This document shows, piece after piece, positions 56,983-64,000 of a stretch of 64,000 nt of DNA (the first letter of the stretch is position 1; each line of letters starts with the position of its first letter). The position numbers and the translations under genes are program-made. The notes below the pieces were generated by a model. It was given only the letters and a program-made list of their open reading frames with translations, was not told where the DNA came from and searched no databases. The DNA lies in assembly GCF_039541915.1 (NCBI RefSeq), contig NZ_BAABHD010000079.1, positions 62,001 to 126,000 on the forward strand. The letters run 5' to 3'. This stretch comes from Nibrella saemangeumensis (GTDB lineage Bacteria > Bacteroidota > Bacteroidia > Cytophagales > Spirosomataceae).

Positions 56983-59103
56983 ATGCAAGAGAAAGAGAAC
57001 GTAGTCGGTACCCCGATCAGCCGCATCGATGGACTAGCCAAGGTAACCGGCAAAGCCGATTATTCAACAGACCACCCGGTTAAGAATGCCGCTTACGCCA
57101 TTCTGTTTAAAAGCACCATTGCCGCCGGCCGGATTACAGACATCGATACGGCCGAGGCCGAAAAAGCGCCCGGCGTGCTGGCCGTAATTACCCATAAGAA
57201 TGCCCCCAAACTCAACGTGAAAGGTGGTCTGCGCGGAGGAGCAATGCTGCAGAGCCCGGTGGTGGAGTTTTACGGACAGCATATCGGCATTGTTGTTGCC
57301 GAAACCTTTGAACAGGCCCGGCATGCTTCGCATCTGGTTAAGGTAACCTACGATAAGGCTGCGGCCAGGGTCGATTTTGATAAACTGGTCGGCGAAGCGG
57401 TCCGGCCAAAGGATAAAGAAGATGAAAAGCGTGGCGACGCGAAGGCAGCCTTACGGGCGGCCGAAATTGCCTTTGAAGCGGTGTATGCCACGCCTATTGA
57501 GCACCATCATCCGCTGGAGCCCCATGCCACCATTGCCGAATGGAACGGAGGCCAGCTAACGCTTTATAACAGCTCGCAGATTGTCAACGGTGCTCAGAAT
57601 GCTACGGCGGCTACGCTGAATATCAAACCGGAACAGGTACGCATCATTACCCCGTATATCGGGGGCGGCTTTGGCTCAAAAGGAGGGCAGTGGGCCAATC
57701 TGGTGCTGACGGCGGTGGCGGCTAAACAGGTAAACCGACCGGTCAAGCTGGCCCTGACCCGCCAGCAAATGGTTAACTCCGTTGGGCTGCGGCAGCATAA
57801 TCACCAGAAAATGAGCCTGGGGGCTACCAAAGACGGGAAGTTAACGGCGTTAGCACATGAGATTACGACCCACTGCGCCATTAACGAAGAGTTTGTGGAG
57901 CCATGCGGAGACTGCTCCAAACTCATGTATGCTGTTCCTAATTCGCTTATTACCTACCGGGTGGTACCCATGAACCTCATCCTGCCGACGTACACACGCG
58001 GTCCGGGAAAAGCGACGGGAAGCTTTGCGCTGGAATCCGCCATGGACGAACTGGCGTATAAACTCAACATGGACCCGGTCGGGTTTCGTCTGAAGAACGA
58101 GCCGGCGCGTGATCCGTCCAACGGCAAACCATGGTCCTCGCGCACGACGGTTCAATGTTTAACGGAGGGAGCCAAAGCCTTCGGCTGGGAAAAGCGTAAA
58201 CTGGAACCCCGCCAGCTGCGGGACGGCAATACCCTGATTGGCTACGGAGTGGCCTGCGGTACCTATCCGGCTCGGCAGCGGCCGAGTTCCGCGCTGGTGA
58301 AGCTGAAGCGGGAAGGCAGTGATGTAACGGCAATCGTCGAACTGGCCGCGGCCGATCTGGGCACGGGCACGTATACCATCCTGACCCAAACAGCGGCCGA
58401 TGCGCTGGGTTTACCGCTGAACAGAATAAATGTCCGGATTGGCGATTCAACGCTGCCGCCGGCCGCCGGTTCGGTGGGTTCAGTCGGCGCGAGTAGCTAC
58501 GCCAACGTGGTCAATGATGCCTGCATCAAGATTACGGACGAATTGATGGCCCGGTCGGGTAAGCAGTATTACACCCGCCCGACGGCTTCGCAGTTAATGA
58601 TTTCGGAAAAAATTGACAGCTATCAGACGCGGGTGGATTCCGATGCGCCGGAAGGGGCCGACGAGTACTCCTCGCACAGCTTTAATGCCAATTTTGCCGA
58701 GGTACGGGTCGATATGGCTACCGGCATGGTTCGCGTGTCCCGTTTTCTGGCCGTGACCGGAGCCGGTAAAATTCTGAATCCCAAAACGGCCCGTTCGCAG
58801 ATTATCGGGGGTGTTGTCTGGGGCATCGGCATGGCCCTGACCGAGGAGTCGGTGGTTGACCCACGCTGGGGTAACTTTGTAACCCGTTCACTGGCCGATT
58901 ATCACGTACCGGCCAATCTGGATATCGGTACGATGGAAGTCCTGTTTGTCAGGGAAGAGGACACCCGCTCCAACAAAATGGGCGTTAAGGGAATCGGAGA
59001 AGTGGGCATCGTCGGCGTAGCAGCCGCCGTCGCCAATGCCGTATTCAACGCCACCGGCAAACGCATCCGGGAGCTGCCTATGACACCGGATAAACTTCTG
59101 TGA
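56983..59103 (+). CDS. Molybdenum hydroxylase large subunit, PaoC-like
   Basis: A 706-residue molybdopterin-binding subunit. Domain order is Ald_Xan_dh_C (a/b hammerhead, residues 15-125) and MoCoBD. Motifs: GGGFGSKGGQW, TRGPGKATGSFALESAMDELAYKLNMDP, PAAGSVGSVGASS and the terminal GVKGIGEVGIVGVAAAVANA, whose Glu is the expected catalytic base. It has no signal; PaoA-like export is assumed. By family it would oxidise aldehydes to acids in the periplasm, but xanthine or other substrates cannot be excluded. No XdhC-type chaperone gene is nearby. Third gene of the operon. Confidence 0.9.
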   Translation: MQEKENVVGTPISRIDGLAKVTGKADYSTDHPVKNAAYAILFKSTIAAGRITDIDTAEAEKAPGVLAVITHKNAPKLNVKGGLRGGAMLQSPVVEFYGQHIGIVVAETFEQARHASHLVKVTYDKAAARVDFDKLVGEAVRPKDKEDEKRGDAKAALRAAEIAFEAVYATPIEHHHPLEPHATIAEWNGGQLTLYNSSQIVNGAQNATAATLNIKPEQVRIITPYIGGGFGSKGGQWANLVLTAVAAKQVNRPVKLALTRQQMVNSVGLRQHNHQKMSLGATKDGKLTALAHEITTHCAINEEFVEPCGDCSKLMYAVPNSLITYRVVPMNLILPTYTRGPGKATGSFALESAMDELAYKLNMDPVGFRLKNEPARDPSNGKPWSSRTTVQCLTEGAKAFGWEKRKLEPRQLRDGNTLIGYGVACGTYPARQRPSSALVKLKREGSDVTAIVELAAADLGTGTYTILTQTAADALGLPLNRINVRIGDSTLPPAAGSVGSVGASSYANVVNDACIKITDELMARSGKQYYTRPTASQLMISEKIDSYQTRVDSDAPEGADEYSSHSFNANFAEVRVDMATGMVRVSRFLAVTGAGKILNPKTARSQIIGGVVWGIGMALTEESVVDPRWGNFVTRSLADYHVPANLDIGTMEVLFVREEDTRSNKMGVKGIGEVGIVGVAAAVANAVFNATGKRIRELPMTPDKLL

Positions 59104-59285
59104 GACGGTAGTTCGTAGTCGTCGGCAGTGTAAAGCATTCTTTCTCAGGCTTGAAGTTGGCTGAACGCTCCGGGTTGATTTCCGGGCGGCAGAGGGCTTA
59201 CTAACGAACCAGAGGGATAAAGAGCTATACCAGAAACAATACACACCTGATAGGGTTGATAGGCCATATATCCGAAGTTCGAATT

Positions 59286-60302
59286 ATGGCAGATCAAACC
59301 ACAACCGCAACCAATCAACTAACAAACGTAGCCACGTTTACCGGTGAGCAGGTAACCGGCCTCACCATGAGCCACGATGGCCGGCTGTTTGCCTGCTTTC
59401 CCCGGTGGCGCGACCGCGTCCTGTATTCCGTAGTGGAGGTGCTGCGGGATGGCAGCTACAATCCCTACCCCAATGATTCGTGGAACCACTGGAAAGGGCA
59501 TCCGCAGGAGAACAAGTTTACCTGCGTACAGTCCATCATTGCCTATGGCAACTCGCTTTTTGTGCTGGACCCGGCCAGTCCGGAGATGAAAGGGGTAATT
59601 GGCAACCCGACCCTGTACGAATTTGACCTGAACAGCGATACGCTTAAGAATAAGTGGGTCTTCGACCGGAAGGTGGCGCCGGAGCAGTCGTACCTGAACG
59701 ATATGCGGCTGGACGAGGAACTGGAGAAGATGTATATCACCGAATCAGGTATGGGCGCTATTATCGTACTGGACCTGCCGACCGGCGTCGCCAACCGCCT
59801 GCTTGATAAGCACCCATCCACCAAAGCCGAAGATGTCTACCTGACCATTGAGGGTAAAAAGTGGCTGAAAGACGGCAAGCAGCCGCAGATGCACGCCGAC
59901 GGCATTGCCCTCTCGACCGACAAGGAGTTTTTGTACTACCACGCGCTGACTGGCTACCACCTGTATCGCGTACCGACCGAAGCGCTGATCAACGATGATG
60001 TTGACGAAGCTGAACTGGCTCAGCAGGTCGAGGATTTGGGCAAAACCCCGGCCCCGGACGGCATGATCGTTGACCTGAACGGCAACCTGTATATGGCCGA
60101 CCTGGAGAACAACGCAGTGATGTACCGAACCCCCGATGGACAGTTCAGGACATTAGTGCAGGATGAGCAGATCAAATGGGCCGATACCTTCACCCTCGAT
60201 CACCAGGGTAACCTGCTGTTCACTACTTCCCGTATTCACGAAGCGGTCGGGGATATATCGGAAATGGAATTCCACATCTTCAAGGTGCCGCTGGCGCGGT
60301 AA
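59286..60302 (+). CDS. Major royal jelly/yellow-family propeller protein
   Basis: A 338-residue protein from the ATG at 59286; the frame open to 59256 starts with TTG. It matches MRJP (PF03022): FPRWRDRVLYSVVEVL, the NDSWNHW stretch, VQSIIAYGNSLFVLDPASP, LNDMRLDEELEKMYITESG and DGIALSTDKEFLYYHALTGYHLYRVP. No signal peptide is evident at this start. Bacterial relatives include gluconolactonase-like SMP-30 proteins, so a lactonase role is plausible but unproven. It lies 182 bp after the Mo hydroxylase operon on the same strand and may act on its products; inference. Confidence 0.8.
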   Translation: MADQTTTATNQLTNVATFTGEQVTGLTMSHDGRLFACFPRWRDRVLYSVVEVLRDGSYNPYPNDSWNHWKGHPQENKFTCVQSIIAYGNSLFVLDPASPEMKGVIGNPTLYEFDLNSDTLKNKWVFDRKVAPEQSYLNDMRLDEELEKMYITESGMGAIIVLDLPTGVANRLLDKHPSTKAEDVYLTIEGKKWLKDGKQPQMHADGIALSTDKEFLYYHALTGYHLYRVPTEALINDDVDEAELAQQVEDLGKTPAPDGMIVDLNGNLYMADLENNAVMYRTPDGQFRTLVQDEQIKWADTFTLDHQGNLLFTTSRIHEAVGDISEMEFHIFKVPLAR

Positions 60303-60402
60303 TAACCGACCGCCGGTAACGTACTCTTCTTCGGCCTGATCCATGCCTGTCTATGTGGGCAATAGGGTCAGGCCCATTATTTTGTTCGTAGGACGCTTGT
60401 TT

Positions 60403-61137
60403 CTATTGGCGGCTTTTTTGCCGCTTCTGCATCTCCTGCATGAGCTTTTGCCGTTCGGCAGGGGAGAGGTTTCCCATCCGCTGCATATCCGGGGCATCTA
60501 CTTTTTTATAGTCTTTGGGGATTAGAAACAGGGAGGCTGCTACAGGTTTGGTGTCGTATCGTTCCAGTTCCATCAGCATTTCTCCGCGGCCGGTGCTGGT
60601 GGCCATTCTCACAAAAAGACCATCAACGCCTTTCTTTTTCAATTCGTTGTACAGGTTTTCGTCACCCATACTACGGTTAGATCGTATCATGGCCTGCATA
60701 CCGGCGTAGCCGGGAATTTCTTTGGTTGTCCAGACATCCATTGTACCCTGCCCCATGCTGATCTCGGCATGTGTGGTATTCAGGTTCCTGATTTTTTCTT
60801 TACCAATTACGTTAACCGTAATCTTCTGACTACCGGCAGTTTTCTGTGCATCGGCAAGGGACGTTTCGCTGTACGTTTTAGTAGCTTCGTTCAGCATATA
60901 CAGGGTATTGGGCTTATTTGCCAGCAGCAGTACCGTTTGCTTCATGGGCCGTGAAACGCCGGGCAGCGCCACGTTTACTTCCGTCCGGACATTGCCATTG
61001 GCATAGTACATCTTACTGGTGGAGGACACGGACTGGTTACCGCCCATCATGGTCGTTTTGTATTCGACGGTGCCCTGCTGCGCCCAACTGAGGGAAGAGG
61101 AGAGTAGGGCCGCGACAAAAATCAGGAGTTGTTTCAT
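60403..61137 (-). CDS. DUF4412 exported protein
   Basis: A 244-residue protein with a signal peptide ending SLSWAQ (about residue 20). DUF4412 features: GTVEYKTTMMGG, a central run of strands with VLLLANKPNTLYMLNEATKTYSE and MDVWTTKEIPGYAGMQAMI. The C-terminus is helical and rich in Gln, Lys and Met (AERQKLMQEMQKRQKS). The protein is probably periplasmic and may bind lipid or hydrophobic ligands by analogy with lipoprotein-carrier folds; that is a guess. Convergent with the MRJP gene. Function unknown. Confidence 0.8.
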   Translation of the reverse strand: MKQLLIFVAALLSSSLSWAQQGTVEYKTTMMGGNQSVSSTSKMYYANGNVRTEVNVALPGVSRPMKQTVLLLANKPNTLYMLNEATKTYSETSLADAQKTAGSQKITVNVIGKEKIRNLNTTHAEISMGQGTMDVWTTKEIPGYAGMQAMIRSNRSMGDENLYNELKKKGVDGLFVRMATSTGRGEMLMELERYDTKPVAASLFLIPKDYKKVDAPDMQRMGNLSPAERQKLMQEMQKRQKSRQ

Positions 61138-61218
61138 CGTTTTAGTTTTAAGGTAACGGTTGTGTAATCAGACCGCTACGGTGGCCAATTGTTTAGTAGT
61201 CTTTTACCTGTAACGCAA

Positions 61219-61260
61219 AACCGGCCATTTCAACTACCGAAGTAGCCGAAATAGCCGGTT
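61219..61260 (-). terminator. Terminator after the M3 peptidase gene
   Basis: A 13-bp stem with one mismatch (61219-61231 with 61248-61260) and a 16-nt loop that itself has CTAC/GTAG complementarity. On the minus strand it is followed by TTTTGCGTTAC. It lies 23 bp past the stop at 61284. Confidence 0.7.
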
Positions 61261-61283
61261 GCCGGAACGCATTTTGACACCTG

Positions 61284-63425
61284 TTAAATCTCCTTCAACA
61301 ATCCTCGTTTGCGGAGCAGCGGCTTAATGTCGGGCTCGGCACCGCGGAAGTTTTTGTACAGCGACATAGGCTCGTCGGTACCGCCCCGCTCCAGCACATT
61401 TTTGCGGAACGACTGAGCTGATTTCTGGTCAAATAAGCCTTTTTGTTTGAACACCTCAAAGGCGTCCGAATCCAGTACCGCCGACCAGATGTAGCTATAA
61501 TAACCGGCCGAGTAGCCACCCGCGAATACATGCTGGAAGTACGTACTGCGGTAACGCGGAGGAATCTGGTCGATCAGACCAATCTTATCCATCGCCTGCT
61601 TTTCAAACGATACGATCTCATTGGCCGATGGGGTCTCGCCCGGTTTCAGGGTGTGATACGCCATATCGAGCAGCGATGCCGCCAGGTATTCGCCAGTGGT
61701 AAAGCCCTGGTTAAACAACTGGCTCTTTTTGATCTTTTCGATCAAAGCGTCGGGGATAACTTCACCGGTTTTATAATGTTTGGCGTAGAGCTTGAGCATT
61801 TCCGGCTCGGGAGCCCAGTTCTCCATGATCTGCGAGGGTAGTTCCACAAAGTCACGCGGTACCGCCGTACCCGACTGGCTGCCGTATTTTACGTTGGACA
61901 GCAGACCGTGTAGCGCGTGGCCAAATTCGTGGAAAAACGTTTCGGTTTCGTCCATCGTAAGCAGGGCCGGAGTATCACCGGTCGGCTTGGAGAAATTACA
62001 CACGATGGATACCACCGGAGTAACCTTCTTGCCGTTCTCCACTTCCTGCCGCCGGTAGCTGGTCATCCAGGCACCACCGCGCTTGCTGGCGCGGGGGAAG
62101 AAATCCATGTACATGATGCCGATATGACGACCGTCGGCTTCTTTTACTTCGTAGGCTACGACATCTTCGTGGTAAACGGGCAGGTCGGTACGCTTCTCGA
62201 AGCGCAGGCCGTAGAGCTTGTTGGTCAGGGTGAAAATACCGTCGCGGACGTTGTCGAGTGAGAAATAAGGCCGTAGCTCCTGCTCATCGAGGGCGTATTT
62301 TTCTTTCCGCAGTTTCTCGGCGTAGTATCGCCAGTCCCAGCCTTCGAGCTTCTGGTTTTTTTCCCGGCGGGGATCGGCATCTTTGTCCATCAGCGCCTGT
62401 AGTTCGGCCGCTTCCTGTTTGGTTACGGGCACGGTGGCTGTCCAGAGCTGGTTGAGCAGTTCGCTTACCTTGGCCGGCGTTTTTGCCATGCTTTCTTCCA
62501 GTACGTAGGCTGCGTGGTTATCGTAGCCCAGCAGCTGCGCTTTTTCGGCACGCAGCGCCACCAGGCTGGCCATAATGACTTTGTTATCCTGGGCGTTGTT
62601 ATGGTTACCCCGCTCCAGATACGCCTTATAGATCTGCTCCCGCAGGTTTCGGTTGTCGGCATATTGCAGAAACGGCATTACACTCGGGTTTTGCAGGGTA
62701 AAGACCCACTTACCGGTCAGGTTCCGCTTTTTGGCATCGTCGGCTGCGGCCGCAACCACCGATTCCGGCAGACCGCTCAGGTCTTCTTTTTTGTCGATGA
62801 CCAGGGTGTAGGCGTTGTTTTCGGCCAGCAGATTCTGACCAAACTTCAGCGTCAGCACCGACAGTTCGCCGTTGATCTTCCGCAGGCGCTCCTGCTTTTC
62901 GGGCGATAGCGCGGCTCCGCTCCGGACAAACCCTTTATAGGTTTTTTCGAGCAGGCGTTTCTGATCGCCGGTAAGCTTGAGGCTATTGCGCTGATCGTAT
63001 ACGGTCTTTACGCGCTGAAACAGCACCGGGTTCAGGTTAATATCGTCGTAGTGTTTCGACAGGCGGGGGGCAATAGACTGGGCCAGTTTTTGCAGCGCTT
63101 CGTTGGTGTTGGCGCTGTTCAGGTTGGCAAAGACAGTGTTTACCCGCTGCAGCAGGTTTCCGCTCGCTTCCAGGGCCTCGATGGTGTTGGCGAAGGTCGG
63201 CGTAGCTTTCTGGCTGGTGAGGGCCGCAATTTCGGCCGCCTGCTGTTTCATGCCTTCCTCCAGGGCGGGCTCAAAATGCTCCGGCCTGATCTTGTCAAAA
63301 GGCGGAACCCCGGAGGGTGTATTGTAGGGACTAAAGAACGGGTTTTGTGAAGTAGGGGTTTCCTTCACCTGCGCAGATGCCGCCAGCACGGTTGCCGACA
63401 GCAGGAGGGCAAGGGTTACTTTCAT
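61284..63425 (-). CDS. dcp: Peptidyl-dipeptidase Dcp, M3 metallopeptidase
   Basis: A 713-residue enzyme with a signal peptide (LLLSATVLAASAQ, residues 7-19). The M3 zinc site is H499-E-F-G-H503 followed by ALHG, with the downstream family residues in EYLAASLLDMAYH and the oligopeptide-binding region near DEPMSLYKNFRG. The N-terminal helical domain opens NPFFSPYNTPSGVPPFDKIRPEHFEPAL, the classical Dcp/OpdA start. It removes dipeptides from the C-terminus of oligopeptides; the signal peptide puts it in the periplasm in this organism, unlike E. coli Dcp. Length is normal for the family. Confidence 0.9.
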   Translation of the reverse strand: MKVTLALLLSATVLAASAQVKETPTSQNPFFSPYNTPSGVPPFDKIRPEHFEPALEEGMKQQAAEIAALTSQKATPTFANTIEALEASGNLLQRVNTVFANLNSANTNEALQKLAQSIAPRLSKHYDDINLNPVLFQRVKTVYDQRNSLKLTGDQKRLLEKTYKGFVRSGAALSPEKQERLRKINGELSVLTLKFGQNLLAENNAYTLVIDKKEDLSGLPESVVAAAADDAKKRNLTGKWVFTLQNPSVMPFLQYADNRNLREQIYKAYLERGNHNNAQDNKVIMASLVALRAEKAQLLGYDNHAAYVLEESMAKTPAKVSELLNQLWTATVPVTKQEAAELQALMDKDADPRREKNQKLEGWDWRYYAEKLRKEKYALDEQELRPYFSLDNVRDGIFTLTNKLYGLRFEKRTDLPVYHEDVVAYEVKEADGRHIGIMYMDFFPRASKRGGAWMTSYRRQEVENGKKVTPVVSIVCNFSKPTGDTPALLTMDETETFFHEFGHALHGLLSNVKYGSQSGTAVPRDFVELPSQIMENWAPEPEMLKLYAKHYKTGEVIPDALIEKIKKSQLFNQGFTTGEYLAASLLDMAYHTLKPGETPSANEIVSFEKQAMDKIGLIDQIPPRYRSTYFQHVFAGGYSAGYYSYIWSAVLDSDAFEVFKQKGLFDQKSAQSFRKNVLERGGTDEPMSLYKNFRGAEPDIKPLLRKRGLLKEI

Positions 63426-63577
63426 AAAGGAGATGAAAATTTAGATGAAGTAATGCAAGTACCTTACGAAAAAACGGGCAGATGCACAGATTCGTTCCCG
63501 ACGCCGGCAAATGCCGGTTTGTCATATCTCGAAACCGTTGCCCCCGCTGCGTAGTTGTGATACAAATCCTATCAACT

Positions 63578-64000
63578 ATGTATATCTCAACGTTTTTTAT
63601 AAAGAAACACCCGTACCGGACCCCTGCATGCTGGGTAAAAGGGGTTAACCTGCTGTTTCTGGTCGGGCTGGGAATCGGCTGGACGGGCTGTAGCCAGCAT
63701 TTGCAATCCAACAATGCGTCGAACCGGGGTGAACGCCTGGAGGTGAAAATAGGTGAGATCAAAGAAGTAGCCTTACCTGGTATCATTGTCAACCCTGTTG
63801 AATTAATCGGGACCAGCGAGAACAAGGAAATTGTGGAGGTCTCCCGTCGCCGGCTTACCGCCCCGGTTGATACCCTGAAACCCAGCGATTCGGGCCCGTC
63901 CGTATTTGAAATCAAAGGGATAACCACTGGCACCGCCCGCGTTACCTTCTCGGAAAAGCGCACCGACGGCAAAGGGCGGGAGAAGATCCGGAAAGCCTAC
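63578..64000 (+). CDS. Lipoprotein, 3' end outside window
   Basis: The frame starts at the ATG at 63578 and is open to the right edge (141 codons). A basic n-region (FIKKHPYRTPACWVKG) and a hydrophobic stretch end in the lipobox IGWTGC. The rest shows beta-strand periodicity with VFEIKGITTGTARVTFSEK, faintly like chagasin-type or BACON-like beta-sandwich domains. That likeness is weak, and the fragment is too short for a family call. Function unknown. Confidence 0.65.
   Translation, partial: MYISTFFIKKHPYRTPACWVKGVNLLFLVGLGIGWTGCSQHLQSNNASNRGERLEVKIGEIKEVALPGIIVNPVELIGTSENKEIVEVSRRRLTAPVDTLKPSDSGPSVFEIKGITTGTARVTFSEKRTDGKGREKIRKAY

Overview
The window looks like chromosomal DNA of a Bacteroidota member of the Cytophagales, Spirosoma-like. 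The basis is family content: DUF5916, DUF4394, DUF4412, a GreB-type factor, a LytS-type kinase, many small Tat or lipoprotein signals, moderately high GC, and -7 promoter elements of the TAnnTTTG type. Genus is inferred from recall, not from a search. I found no rRNA, tRNA, CRISPR array, transposase or phage gene.

Layout. 1-9.2 kb: a LytS-type histidine kinase cut by the window edge, a serine hydrolase, a lipoprotein, a ChaA-like cation/proton antiporter, a lone four-helix-bundle sensor, an FMN reductase, a HGSNAT-like membrane acyltransferase and a NUDIX-type transcription regulator. 9.3-13.5 kb: a small Tat protein, a GMC oxidoreductase and a DUF5916 outer-membrane protein in one probable operon, divergent from the regulator. 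13.6-15.7 kb: a penicillin-acylase-type hydrolase. 15.8-22.0 kb: a type I restriction-modification operon whose methylase and specificity subunits are one polypeptide, followed by a DUF6932 nucleotidyltransferase-like gene and hsdR. 22.1-28.8 kb: cupin, alpha/beta hydrolase, AsmA-like/GT51 transglycosylase, GNAT, rluD and a PLP desulfhydrase. 28.9-33.1 kb: an RND efflux pair without an outer-membrane channel gene. 33.1-38.6 kb: lactonase, GNAT, truncated esterase, DinB, dienelactone hydrolase, Sua5, remnants of an ECF sigma/DGPF pair and a small membrane protein. 38.6-42.9 kb: divergent flavin amine oxidase and a second GMC oxidoreductase with its gluconate-dehydrogenase-type small subunit. 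43.0-52 kb: assorted single genes (DUF4394, GreB-like, PLP enzyme, sugar isomerase, kinase-like APH, Gfo/Idh, RRM protein, zinc peptidase). 52.1-60.3 kb: two molybdenum hydroxylases arranged head to head (IorAB-like and PaoABC-like) followed by a yellow/MRJP-type propeller protein. 60.4-64.0 kb: DUF4412 protein, a Dcp-type M3 peptidase and the start of a lipoprotein gene.

The dominant theme is exported redox chemistry: two GMC enzymes, an amine oxidase and two Mo hydroxylases carry twin-arginine motifs or have a partner that does, with lactonase-type propellers nearby. This would fit periplasmic oxidation of sugars, aldehydes or heterocycles, but substrates cannot be read from the sequence. 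The best candidate for something new is the hsdMS-DUF6932-hsdR operon. A 19-bp tandem duplication at the 3' end of hsdMS shifts its reading frame and destroys what would otherwise be an ATGA stop/start overlap with the DUF6932 gene. Decay is visible in two other places: a truncated esterase and a fused DGPF/ECF-sigma remnant.
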